A DNA stretch of 42,211 bases from an uncultured Lachnospiraceae bacterium (GTDB taxonomy: Bacteria; Bacillota; Clostridia; Lachnospirales; Lachnospiraceae). The notes below the pieces were generated by a model, which saw only the letters and a program-made list of their open reading frames with translations, ran no database searches and was not told where the DNA came from. Below are positions 25,250 through 34,026 of the stretch, piece after piece (within the stretch, counting starts at the first letter, position 1; every line of letters begins with the position of its first letter). Both the position numbers and the translations under genes were made by a program. The stretch lies in the NCBI GenBank assembly GCA_900315055.1, contig OMXP01000018.1, forward strand, positions 1 to 42,211, written 5' to 3'.

Positions 25250-26119
25250 ATGGAAGGAAAACAGCTGAAGGACGAGATGATGCGCTTCTCGTTTCCGGAG
25301 GAAAGCAGAGGGTTTCTTCAGGCAGCGGGGGAGCGGCTCTTTTCGGGGAAGGAACACGAGTTTGCAGAGGCTGCGCTGTATGCCTATGAGGAGAGCGGGT
25401 ATTCGGACACGCACCTCATGACGCACTGCAGGGCGATCGGGGAAAAACTGGATCTTTCCCCGTACACGGTGCATGTCCTGCTGCTTCTTGCGGAGAGTCA
25501 GAAGGCGGAAAAGATCTATGACCGGTATGATCCCACGGGAAACCTCTATACGGATACGTTTACGGATCTTGCCTTCAAGGTCCGCGAGTGCATGGACGTC
25601 TGCGGGATCATCGGGATCTTCCCCGTCGGGTGGTACCACCTCTTCTTTGCGGGACAGATCGTCAGGCTCGGGCGCCTCGAGTACGAGCTCACCGTGATGC
25701 CGAAAGGCCTTGAAGGCGCGGGAAAGCCTGCTCTCAGCATTCACATCCCATCCGGCGGGGGATCGTTTGACAAAGAGGCGCGGGTTGCCTCGTATGTGAG
25801 GGCAGGGGCGTTTTTCCGGGAACACTTCGGAGAGCTCTTTCCCTCTTCCGTTCCCGCCTTCTGCGAATCCTGGCTGCTGTATCCAAACTACGGCGGGGTG
25901 TTCCCGAAGGGATCGAACCTTGCGTCCTTCCGGGAGGAGTTTGATATTCAGAAGGCCATCCCGGATCCCGGTTTCTATGATGCCTGGCGGATCTTCGGGG
26001 CATACGCGGGGTGTGCGCCTTCCTCTCTTCCTGAGAATACCGCTCTTCGAAGCGCCATGAAGGACTATCTTCTGCATCAGGGATCCACGGGACTGGGGCT
26101 TGGTGTGCGGTCTCTCTGA
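25250..26119 (+). CDS. Acyltransferase of the NAT_N/GNAT_C type
   Basis: A 289-aa soluble protein. Residues about 1-120 are helical and match the pattern of the N-acyltransferase N-terminal domain; residues about 120-270 match the GNAT-like C-terminal domain found with it, with 'GIFPVGWYHLFFAGQIVRLGRLEYE' and 'LSIHIPSGG' followed by 'SWLLYP' and 'FREEFDI'. These two domains are often annotated together as an acyltransferase of unknown substrate in Firmicutes carbohydrate loci; the assignment is from memory of the family. It lies directly after the GH20 gene and before the chitobiose phosphorylase gene, so an N-acetyl transfer to glucosamine or its oligomers is an attractive guess, not shown. 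Confidence 0.65.
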   Translation: MEGKQLKDEMMRFSFPEESRGFLQAAGERLFSGKEHEFAEAALYAYEESGYSDTHLMTHCRAIGEKLDLSPYTVHVLLLLAESQKAEKIYDRYDPTGNLYTDTFTDLAFKVRECMDVCGIIGIFPVGWYHLFFAGQIVRLGRLEYELTVMPKGLEGAGKPALSIHIPSGGGSFDKEARVASYVRAGAFFREHFGELFPSSVPAFCESWLLYPNYGGVFPKGSNLASFREEFDIQKAIPDPGFYDAWRIFGAYAGCAPSSLPENTALRSAMKDYLLHQGSTGLGLGVRSL

Positions 26120-26143
26120 TCTGACAATCCGGGACAATAATCA

Positions 26144-26180
26144 GCATTTCCTGCCATCGAAACAGGAAATGCCTTTTTTT
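26144..26180 (+). terminator. Terminator after the acyltransferase gene
   Basis: GCATTTCCTG (26144-26153) and CAGGAAATGC (26163-26172) form a perfect 10-bp stem followed by CTTTTTTT. It separates the GH20-acyltransferase unit from the chbP-mutase unit. Confidence 0.92.
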
Positions 26181-26250
26181 ATACTTGGGGCGGAACGGGA
26201 GAGAGCCCCAGGGAGGCATTTTCCCTTCCAAAGCAGAACGAAATAAAAAA

Positions 26251-26278
26251 GATCAAGACAAAGAGATCAAGACAAAGA
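26251..26278 (+). repeat. 14-bp tandem repeat just before the chbP ribosome site
   Basis: GATCAAGACAAAGA occurs twice head to tail (26251-26264 and 26265-26278), running into the ribosome site AGAGGGG at about 26276-26282. It may arise by slippage and could affect translation initiation of the phosphorylase. Confidence 0.8.
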
Positions 26279-26286
26279 GGGGAAAC

Positions 26287-28674
26287 ATGCAGTACGGACA
26301 CTTTGACAACAAGGCGCGCGAGTACGTGATCGACCGTGTCGATCTGCCGACGTCCTGGACCAACTACATCGGGACGAAGGACATGATGGGCGTGTTCAAT
26401 CAGACGGCCGGCGGCTATGTCATCTGTAAATCATCGGAATACCACCGCATCACGCGCTTTCGCGGCAACGGCGTGCCGATGGACACTCCCGGCCACTACA
26501 TCTATGTCCGGGACAATGAGGACGGCGACTACTGGAGCCTGTCCTGGCAGCCGGTGGGAAAGCCGAAGGAGCATTACTCCTGCCATCACGGCCTCTCCTA
26601 TATCCGCTACCTTTGCAACTACTCCGGCATCAAGGCCTCGCAGAAGCTCTCCGTTGCGATGGACGATCCGGTGGAGATCATCGATGTCACGCTGAAAAAC
26701 GAATCCGGACGGCCGAGGGACCTTTCCGTTTTTTCCTATCTTGAATTTTCCTTCCACCAGGTGCCGATGGACAACCAGAACTTCCAGATGAGCCTGTATG
26801 CGGCGGGATCGCACTTTGAGGACAACGCCATCGTCTATGAGCTCCACTACGAGGAGAACAGTTATCAGTTCCTGACGGCAAGCTTCGTCCCCGACGGCTT
26901 TGACTGCCTTCGGGATACGTTCCTCGGGATCTATCACAGCGAGAGGAATCCGATCGCCGTGGAGAGAGGATCCTGTTCGGGATCGTTCATGGACGGCGGC
27001 AATCACTGCGGGGCCCTCATGAAGAAGATTCATCTGGAACCCGGTGAGAGTGTGCGCCTTCTGTACTTCCTCGGTGAGGGCGGTGCGGACAATGCGAAGG
27101 CGATGCGCGAAAAGTACACGCCGGAGGTGGTGGACCAGGAGGCGGTACGCCTTCACGACTTCTGGGAGGATCGCCTCTCCCGCCTTCAGGTGAAGACCCC
27201 GAACGAGGGCATGAACACGGAGCTCAACATCTGGGACCTGTACCAGAGCGAGATCAACGTCATGTTTTCACGGTTTACCTCGTTCATCGAGGTCGGAGGG
27301 CGTGTCGGCCTTGGCTATCGCGACACCGCACAGGATGCGATGACGATCCCGCACGCGGACCCTTCAGGGTGCAAAAAGCGCATTGTCCAGCTTCTGCAGG
27401 CACTTACGACGACCGGCTACGGCCTGCACCTGTTTGAGCCCAGGTGGTTTGAAAAGCACGATGAGCCGACCTTTAAGTCCCCGACGGTCATTCCGACACC
27501 GGACAAGGCATCCTTTGTGCACGGCATCGACGATGCCTGCTCGGACGATGCCATCTGGCTTGTCTCGGCGATCGATCAGTACGTGAAGGAGACCGGAGAT
27601 CTCGACTTTCTCGATGAGGTCGTCACCTATGCCGACGGCGGTGAGGGGACGGTCTATGAGCACATGAAGAAGATCCTCGACTTCTCGACCCGCGAGGTCG
27701 GATCCCACGGGATCTGCAAGGGGCTTCGCGCGGACTGGAACGACTGCCTGAACCTCGGCGGCGGGGAGAGCGCGATGGTGAGCTTCCTGCTTCTGTGGGC
27801 GATGAAGAAGTTCGTCTCCCTTGCAGGCTACATCGGCCACGTCGACGACCTGAAGTACTACCTTGCAAAAAGCCGGGAGATCGCAGCAACGAGCGAACAG
27901 GTCCTCTGGGACAACGGCTGGTATATCCGCGGCTTTACGGCGGACGGCCGGGCGATCGGAACGCATCAGGATACCGAGGGCAGGGTCCACATGGAGTCCA
28001 ACACCTGGGCGGTCATCTCGGGGGCTGCGCCCTACGAGCACGGGATCCAGGCGATGGACGCCGTCGACAAATATCTCTACACGCCCTACGGCCTCATGCT
28101 GAATGCCCCGAGCTACACGAAGCGGGACGACGGCATCGGCTTTGTCACGAGGGTGTATCCGGGACTCAAGGAGAACGGCTCGATCTTCTCGCACCCGAAT
28201 CCCTGGGCCTGGTGCGCGGAGGCGATGCTCGGGCGCGGTACCCGGGCGATGAAGTTCTACAACGCCCTCTGCCCGGCTCTTCAGAACGACAGGATCGAGG
28301 TCCGGAAGGCGGAGCCCTACAGCTACTGCCAGTTCGTCGCAGGACGCGACCACAAGGCCTTCGGCACGGCGCGCCACCCGTTCATGACAGGCTCCGCCGG
28401 CTGGTCCTACTATGCGGCAACCGAGTACCTGCTGGGCGTGAGGCCCGACTTTGACGGCCTCATCATCGATCCCTGCATCCCCTCCGACTGGAAGCACTAC
28501 GAGGTCAGGCGTGTTTTCCGCGGTGCGACGTATCTTATCAGCGTGGACAACCCGGACGGGGTCGAGCACGGCGTTCGGGCGATCACGGTCGATGGCAGGA
28601 AGGTGCTGCGGGTGAAGGCAGCAGATCCCGGGAAAGTCGTGCAGGTGCACGTGGTGATGGGAAAAGGAGAATAG
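26287..28674 (+). CDS. chbP: GH94 N,N'-diacetylchitobiose phosphorylase
   Basis: A 795-aa cytoplasmic enzyme that splits chitobiose with phosphate into GlcNAc-1-P and GlcNAc. It matches the Vibrio-type chitobiose phosphorylase over the whole length (those are about 800 aa): 'YGHFDN..REYVI', 'WTNYIGT', 'GHYIYVRDNEDGDYWSLSWQPVG', 'HHGLSY', and the chitobiose-specific-looking 'DNQNFQMSLYAAG' and 'NHCGALMKK'. The general-acid Asp lies in 'ADWNDCLNLGGGES' (Asp483/Asp486). Cellobiose phosphorylases read differently in the N-terminal beta-sandwich. The start at 26287 follows AGAGGGG; an upstream frame to 26185 was not used. It ends 4 bp before the mutase gene, so they are co-translated. Confidence 0.94.
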   Translation: MQYGHFDNKAREYVIDRVDLPTSWTNYIGTKDMMGVFNQTAGGYVICKSSEYHRITRFRGNGVPMDTPGHYIYVRDNEDGDYWSLSWQPVGKPKEHYSCHHGLSYIRYLCNYSGIKASQKLSVAMDDPVEIIDVTLKNESGRPRDLSVFSYLEFSFHQVPMDNQNFQMSLYAAGSHFEDNAIVYELHYEENSYQFLTASFVPDGFDCLRDTFLGIYHSERNPIAVERGSCSGSFMDGGNHCGALMKKIHLEPGESVRLLYFLGEGGADNAKAMREKYTPEVVDQEAVRLHDFWEDRLSRLQVKTPNEGMNTELNIWDLYQSEINVMFSRFTSFIEVGGRVGLGYRDTAQDAMTIPHADPSGCKKRIVQLLQALTTTGYGLHLFEPRWFEKHDEPTFKSPTVIPTPDKASFVHGIDDACSDDAIWLVSAIDQYVKETGDLDFLDEVVTYADGGEGTVYEHMKKILDFSTREVGSHGICKGLRADWNDCLNLGGGESAMVSFLLLWAMKKFVSLAGYIGHVDDLKYYLAKSREIAATSEQVLWDNGWYIRGFTADGRAIGTHQDTEGRVHMESNTWAVISGAAPYEHGIQAMDAVDKYLYTPYGLMLNAPSYTKRDDGIGFVTRVYPGLKENGSIFSHPNPWAWCAEAMLGRGTRAMKFYNALCPALQNDRIEVRKAEPYSYCQFVAGRDHKAFGTARHPFMTGSAGWSYYAATEYLLGVRPDFDGLIIDPCIPSDWKHYEVRRVFRGATYLISVDNPDGVEHGVRAITVDGRKVLRVKAADPGKVVQVHVVMGKGE

Positions 28675-28678
28675 AGAG

Positions 28679-30091
28679 ATGATTCATTTCGGAACCGGCG
28701 GCTGGAGAGCCGTCATTGCAGATGATTTCACAAAGGATAACATTCGCCTTCTGACGGCAGGCCTTTGCAGCCTGATGACGAAGGAGGGACTTTCGGGGAG
28801 CGAGGTGTGTGTCGGGTACGACCGCCGCTTCCTGTCCAAGGAGTCCGCGCACTGGATCGCCGAGGTCCTGACAGGGGGCGGCTTTCATGTCTACATGGTG
28901 AACCGCTCCTCGCCGACCCCTCTTATCATGTACACGGTGAGAAAGCGGGATCTTGCCTACGGCATGTGCGTGACGGCAAGCCACAACCCGGCCATCTACA
29001 ACGGCATCAAGGTGTTCACGAGGGGCGGTCGCGATGCGGACCGCGAGGTGACGCTGAAGATCGAGGAGGAGATCGCAAAGATCGATCCGAAGACCATATG
29101 TTCGATTCCGTATGACGAGGCCCTTGCAAAGGGACTGATCCGCGAGGAGAACCCGCTCAACGGCTACATCGACTCGATCCTCAACTCCGTCGATGTGGAG
29201 AAGATCAAGGACGCGCACCTTCGGGTTGCGATCGATCCGATGTACGGCGTCGGACAGCAGAGCCTGCAGACCATCCTCATGACCTGCCGCTGCGATGTCG
29301 ATGCCCTGCACGTGCAGCACGATACGCTGTTCGGCGGCCACATGCCGGCGCCGGACGCGAAGGCGCTGGTACAGCTCTCCAACTACGTCGTCGAGGACCA
29401 CTGCGATGTCGGTATCGCCACCGACGGCGATGCGGACCGGCTCGGGGCCATCGACGAGAAGGGACGCTACGTCCACCCGAACGCAATGCTCGTTCTCCTC
29501 TATGACTACCTGCTCGAGTACCGCCACTGGGAGGGGCCGTGCGTGCGGAACAACTCCACCACAACGCTCCTCGACCGCGTGGCAAAGGCGCACGGCCAGG
29601 TCTGCTATGAGGTCCCGGTCGGCTTCAAGTGGGTCTCCGCAAAGATGGCGGAGAAGAACGCGATCATCGGCGGCGAGTCGTCCGGCGGCATGGCGATCAG
29701 AGGCCACATCTCCGGAAAGGACGGCATCTATGCGGCAGCGCTTCTTCTCGAGATGCTCGCCGTGGTCGGAAAGCCCCTGTCCGTGATCTATGACGATCTC
29801 CTGGACAGGTACGGACATCTTGCCTACGGAGATGCCGCGATCCCGATGACCGTAGAGCGAAAGGAAGAGCTCAAGAAGGTCCTCTTCGAGAGAAAGCTCC
29901 TTCCGAAGTTTGATAAGGCCATCGACCACATCAGCTATGAGGACGGCGTGAAGCTCTACTTTGCAGACGAGAGCTGGGTCATCTGCCGCTTTTCCGGCAC
30001 GGAGCCTCTGGTCCGCTTTGCGGCGGAGTCCGAATCCCAGGAGGTGACGGACGGATATATCAATACGTTCAGGAAGTTCCTCGGTCTGTAG
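28679..30091 (+). CDS. Phosphohexose mutase (likely GlcNAc-1-P to GlcNAc-6-P)
   Basis: A 470-aa alpha-D-phosphohexomutase. Four domains with all active-site loops: phosphoserine loop 'TASHNP' with Ser101, metal loop 'DGDADR', sugar-binding loop 'GGESSGGM' and phosphate loop 'RFSGTEPLVR'. The N-terminus 'FGTGGWRAVIADDF' is typical of bacterial PGM/PMM-type enzymes. By position 4 bp after chbP it should take the GlcNAc-1-P made there to GlcNAc-6-P for deacetylation and glycolysis. The substrate is inferred from context, since the family also includes phosphoglucomutase and phosphomannomutase. A terminator follows 52 bp later. Confidence 0.85.
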   Translation: MIHFGTGGWRAVIADDFTKDNIRLLTAGLCSLMTKEGLSGSEVCVGYDRRFLSKESAHWIAEVLTGGGFHVYMVNRSSPTPLIMYTVRKRDLAYGMCVTASHNPAIYNGIKVFTRGGRDADREVTLKIEEEIAKIDPKTICSIPYDEALAKGLIREENPLNGYIDSILNSVDVEKIKDAHLRVAIDPMYGVGQQSLQTILMTCRCDVDALHVQHDTLFGGHMPAPDAKALVQLSNYVVEDHCDVGIATDGDADRLGAIDEKGRYVHPNAMLVLLYDYLLEYRHWEGPCVRNNSTTTLLDRVAKAHGQVCYEVPVGFKWVSAKMAEKNAIIGGESSGGMAIRGHISGKDGIYAAALLLEMLAVVGKPLSVIYDDLLDRYGHLAYGDAAIPMTVERKEELKKVLFERKLLPKFDKAIDHISYEDGVKLYFADESWVICRFSGTEPLVRFAAESESQEVTDGYINTFRKFLGL

Positions 30092-30142
30092 GACAGAAAG
30101 AAAAGACAGCAGAAGGAAAACAGAACAGAGCAACACGGACAG

Positions 30143-30175
30143 CGTCCGGGATGGGAAACCGTCCCGGACGTTTTT
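30143..30175 (+). terminator. Terminator after the chbP-mutase unit
   Basis: CGTCCGGGA (30143-30151) and TCCCGGACG (30162-30170) form a perfect 9-bp stem followed by TTTTT. Confidence 0.92.
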
Positions 30176-30279
30176 GTCGGGGGAGGGAGAAAATACTGGC
30201 ATTTTCGGGCAATATTCCACAATATCTGTCGTTTCGGGCAAGCAGCGTCAAAAAGCCGCAACCTGCGTCATCGAACCGG

Positions 30280-30322
30280 TAACGGTTTCACCGTTAGGCT
30301 CGAAAACGGAATCCGGATTCCG
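30280..30322 (+). promoter_or_regulatory. Two adjacent palindromes upstream of the GH18 chitinase gene
   Basis: TAACGGT-TTC-ACCGTTA (30280-30296) is a perfect inverted repeat. Ten bases later CGGAATCCGGATTCCG (30307-30322) is a perfect 16-bp palindrome. Both end 36 bp or more before the start codon (30358). The spacing and symmetry fit operator sites for dimeric regulators, of unknown identity. No convincing -35/-10 pair could be fixed next to them. Confidence 0.6.
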
Positions 30323-30357
30323 AAGAGAAAATCATGTACAGCAAAGGGGATTTTTCT

Positions 30358-33300
30358 ATGAGAAAAAGGACTTTGAGGAGGGCAGCCACGGGCATGCTCG
30401 CCCTCACGGCAAGTGCGGCCATGACACTTGGTGTCACCGCACTGCCGATCGGCCCCGGCATCAGAGCAGATGCCGCAGGGACCACCCCTGCCTATCGAAA
30501 CGTCATGTACTATGGCGACTGGTCGATTTACGCGGGGCAGCACAACTATTATCCGTCGGACGTGGATGCAAAGGAGCTGACGCACCTGAACTTTGCCTTC
30601 ATGGACTGCGATGCGAACGGAAATCTCATCCTGTGCGATGAGCACGCGGATTTCCTCGCCACTTTGCCGGAACAGGCGGGACTTACCTACGGCGATCCCT
30701 ATGCCGGCGTCTTCGGCGGCATGCGGATCCTGAGGGATAAGAATCCGAACCTGAAGATCGGCGTCTCCGTGGGCGGCTGGACGAGATCCGGCGACTTCTC
30801 GGCGATGGCGGCAAATGCCACGAGCAGAAAGAACTTTGCAGGGAACATCGCGCGGTTTATCGATTACCTCGGCTTTGACTTTGTCGATATCGACTGGGAG
30901 TATCCGTGCGAGAACCGCGCCTCCGATCCGGAGGGGAACGGTGTCACCATCGATGAGGGCTGCAAGGGAACGCCGGAGGATGGAAAGAACTTCGTGCTCC
31001 TGATGCAGGACATCCGGGCAAGTCTCAATGACCTTGAGAAGGAGAACGGCAAGCACTATGAGCTCTCCGCCGCGATGAGTGCCTCTCCCTCCAAGATGGC
31101 AGAGATCGACTATAAAGCTCTCCTGAACACGGTCGATTTCCTGAACATGATGACCTACGACCTGAACGGCGCCTGGAACGGCTACACCGGCCATCAGACC
31201 GCGCTGTATCAGAACGATTCCTACGATCACGACACCCAGCCGGACGGCGTGTTCTCCGTGGACACCTGCATTCAGTACCTGAAGGACCACTACGGAAACT
31301 CCATCGACTACAGCAAGATCACGGTCGGCGTCACGGCCTATACGAGAGGCTGGGCGGGCGTTCAGAACGACGGACCGGACGCGAAGGCGCCGGGCCTGTA
31401 TGCGACGGCAAAGCCGAACTCCGTCAAGGCACCGGACGGTGTCTACAGCGGGACGTTTGCCTACAGCGATCTTGACTCGCTGATCTCGCAGTACAGCCTG
31501 AAGGAGTACTGGGACGACGAGGCAAAGGCCAACTATTACTACAACCCCGACAACGGCTATTTCTTCACCTGCGATACCCCGAAGAGCATCGAGGAGAAGG
31601 GAAAGTACGTAAAGGAGAACGGACTTGGCGGCCTCATCTGCTGGATGGCATCCGAGGATGCTAACGATGAGATCACCCACGCCATGAAGACCTCCCTCTA
31701 CGGCAGTGCGGATCTGCCGGATCAGGAGATCTACGTGACCAGTGCGGACGCAACCGCAGCGGTGTCCGTCACAGACGACAGAACCTACACCATCACCCTG
31801 AAGAACAACGAGAAGGCGGTTGAGACGAACGCAGCCATGAAGGATGCGGAGATGTTCAAGAAGACCGTCGTCAATCCGAAGCTCTACATTAAGACGAAGT
31901 CCGGCGCCACCTTCACGGCAGGCACCGAGGCGGGCCGTGTCACCAATGAGAACGGCTGCGGCGTCGTGGATCTCTCCCCGGTCTATGCCGGAAAGTCCAT
32001 CAAGCCGGGCGCAAGCCATACCTTTACGGTGCGTGTCCCGAAGGCCGATCTCTCCGACATCGAGTCGATCACGCTGACCCAGCGCATCACGACAAGCCTG
32101 TCCGAGTTCGGTGCGAAGGTCATCTACGGCGAGGGCAGTGCGGTAACACCGGAAGAGCCAACACAGCCGACGGATCCGACCGAGCCTACGACTCCTGAGG
32201 AGCCGACCAAACCCACGGAACCCGAAGAGCCCACAAAGCCGACCGATCCCACCGAGCCCACAACTCCCGAAGAGCCGACAAAGCCTGCAGAACCTGAGGA
32301 GCCGACACAGCCGACCGAGCCGACAGAGCCTGAACAGCCCCAGACCGGCGCCAAGGAGTGGTCCTCGACTGCCACCTATGTCGGCGGCGATCAGGTGACG
32401 TACAACGGCAAGACCTATGAGGCAAAGTGGTGGACGCAGGGCGAGCAGCCGGGCGCAAATGAATGGGGCCCCTGGAAAGAGGTCAAGGGCAGCACGGCAC
32501 CTTCGGAGCCGACAACACCGGAAGAGCCCACAGAGCCCTCTGAGCCGACGCAGCCTACCGAGCCCACAACTCCCGAGGAGCCGACACAGCCGACCGAGCC
32601 TGAAAAGCCAGAGACCGGTGCCAAGGAGTGGTCATCCACTGCCACCTATGTCGGCGGCGATCAGGTGACGTATAACGGCAAGACCTATGAGGCAAAGTGG
32701 TGGACACAGGGCGAGAAGCCCGGCGCCACCGAGTGGGGTCCCTGGAAAGAGATCTCCGGCAGCACGGCACCTTCGGAGCCGACGGCGCCTTCGGAGCCGA
32801 CGACGCCTTCGGAGCCGACAACACCGGAAGAGCCCTCTCAGCCTTCTGAGCCTACCGAGCCCACGGAGCCCACGACCCCTGTCGAGCCCACCGAGCCGAC
32901 ACAGCCCACGGAGCCCGAAACGCCCGTGACACCGGTTGCCGGAAAGCTCCCGGCGCACATGGTCGTCGGCTACTGGCACAACTTCTGCAACGGTTCCGCG
33001 AACCTGAAGCTCTCCGATGTGCCGGACTGCTATGACATGATCAACGTTGCCTTCACCGGCAACAGCTCCACCCCCGGAGAGGCGACCTTTGCCATCGACA
33101 AGGATCTCTCCGATGCCCTCGGCGGATATTCCGACGAGGAGTTCAGGAAGGACATCCGCGCCATCCAGGAGCAGGGACGTTTCGTCCTGATCTCCGTCGG
33201 CGGTGCGGAGGGACGCATTTCGATCAACAGCGATGCTGCGGCAGAAACCTTTGCCGACAGCATGACCCGGATCATCGAGAAGTACGGCTTCAACGGTGTC

Positions 33301-34026
33301 GATATCGACCTTGAGGGCGGTGCGGTTTCCGGCACGGCCTACATCGCATCGGCACTCCGGAAGCTCCATGATCACTTCGGGCAGGACTTCATCATCACGA
33401 TGGCACCCGAGACCGCCTATGTGCAGAACGCACAGGGCAGCTACTTAAAGCTTGCACTGCAGATCAAAGATATCCTCACGATCTGCTATCCGCAGTTCTA
33501 CAACAGCGGATCCATGATCGGGTATGACGGCGAGATCGTTCAGCCCGGCACGGCAGACTTCATCGACGGCCAGCTGACCACGATCGTCGAGTCCGGCCTT
33601 GATGCTTCTCAGGTCGGCATCGGCCTTCCGAGCATCCCGAAAGCAGCAGGCTCCGGCTATATTTCCAGTGACGTCATCGAGCGCGCTGTCCGTGCGTTCG
33701 TCACCGGCGGCAAGGCGGATCGCTTCATCGTCCCGAAGGCCTACAGCGGACTTCGCGCCATGATGTGCTGGTCGATCAACTGGGATGCCACGAACGGCTA
33801 TGCCTGGGGCAAGGCCATGTCCGACCTGATGGACGAGGTCCCCTCGATGAAGGCGGCACCGGCTGACACCACCATTACCGGCAGTGCCACGGACTGGAAT
33901 TCCAGCTCCACGTACAACACCGGCGACATCGTCTGCTACAACGGCATCTACTACCGCTGCAAGTGGTGGAACCAGAACAATGCACCGACCACGGGCCAGA
34001 CGAGCCCCTGGGAGCGTGCAGCCTGA
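30358..34026 (+). CDS. Secreted double-GH18 chitinase with three CBM5/12 modules
   Basis: A 1222-aa secreted protein. Signal peptide about residues 1-40. First GH18 barrel about 45-465: 'SVGGWTRSGDFS' and 'DFVDIDWEYP' with Asp177, Asp179 and catalytic Glu181 (DxDxE), then 'MMTYDLNGAW'. A beta-rich region (about 470-590) of unknown type, then Pro/Thr/Glu linkers. CBM5/12 modules at about 664-712 and 754-802 ('W....TYVGGDQVTYNGKTYEAKWWTQGE'). Second GH18 barrel about 862-1160: 'SVGGAEGR' and 'GVDIDLEGG' with Asp982, Asp984 and Glu986. C-terminal CBM5/12 about 1178-1222. The two barrels differ, which fits endo/exo or opposite-end processing. The start at 30358 follows AAAGGGGA. It stands alone between two terminators. 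Confidence 0.94.
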   Translation: MRKRTLRRAATGMLALTASAAMTLGVTALPIGPGIRADAAGTTPAYRNVMYYGDWSIYAGQHNYYPSDVDAKELTHLNFAFMDCDANGNLILCDEHADFLATLPEQAGLTYGDPYAGVFGGMRILRDKNPNLKIGVSVGGWTRSGDFSAMAANATSRKNFAGNIARFIDYLGFDFVDIDWEYPCENRASDPEGNGVTIDEGCKGTPEDGKNFVLLMQDIRASLNDLEKENGKHYELSAAMSASPSKMAEIDYKALLNTVDFLNMMTYDLNGAWNGYTGHQTALYQNDSYDHDTQPDGVFSVDTCIQYLKDHYGNSIDYSKITVGVTAYTRGWAGVQNDGPDAKAPGLYATAKPNSVKAPDGVYSGTFAYSDLDSLISQYSLKEYWDDEAKANYYYNPDNGYFFTCDTPKSIEEKGKYVKENGLGGLICWMASEDANDEITHAMKTSLYGSADLPDQEIYVTSADATAAVSVTDDRTYTITLKNNEKAVETNAAMKDAEMFKKTVVNPKLYIKTKSGATFTAGTEAGRVTNENGCGVVDLSPVYAGKSIKPGASHTFTVRVPKADLSDIESITLTQRITTSLSEFGAKVIYGEGSAVTPEEPTQPTDPTEPTTPEEPTKPTEPEEPTKPTDPTEPTTPEEPTKPAEPEEPTQPTEPTEPEQPQTGAKEWSSTATYVGGDQVTYNGKTYEAKWWTQGEQPGANEWGPWKEVKGSTAPSEPTTPEEPTEPSEPTQPTEPTTPEEPTQPTEPEKPETGAKEWSSTATYVGGDQVTYNGKTYEAKWWTQGEKPGATEWGPWKEISGSTAPSEPTAPSEPTTPSEPTTPEEPSQPSEPTEPTEPTTPVEPTEPTQPTEPETPVTPVAGKLPAHMVVGYWHNFCNGSANLKLSDVPDCYDMINVAFTGNSSTPGEATFAIDKDLSDALGGYSDEEFRKDIRAIQEQGRFVLISVGGAEGRISINSDAAAETFADSMTRIIEKYGFNGVDIDLEGGAVSGTAYIASALRKLHDHFGQDFIITMAPETAYVQNAQGSYLKLALQIKDILTICYPQFYNSGSMIGYDGEIVQPGTADFIDGQLTTIVESGLDASQVGIGLPSIPKAAGSGYISSDVIERAVRAFVTGGKADRFIVPKAYSGLRAMMCWSINWDATNGYAWGKAMSDLMDEVPSMKAAPADTTITGSATDWNSSSTYNTGDIVCYNGIYYRCKWWNQNNAPTTGQTSPWERAA
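32347..32783 (+). repeat. Near-identical CBM5/12 cassette, two copies
   Basis: The segments 32347-32513 and 32617-32783 (exact offset 270 bp) are nearly the same at DNA level and encode the CBM plus the start of its linker. The surrounding linkers are built from EEPT, PTEP and similar units. The second copy has slightly different loop residues ('GEKPGATEW' for 'GEQPGANEW'). Confidence 0.9.
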
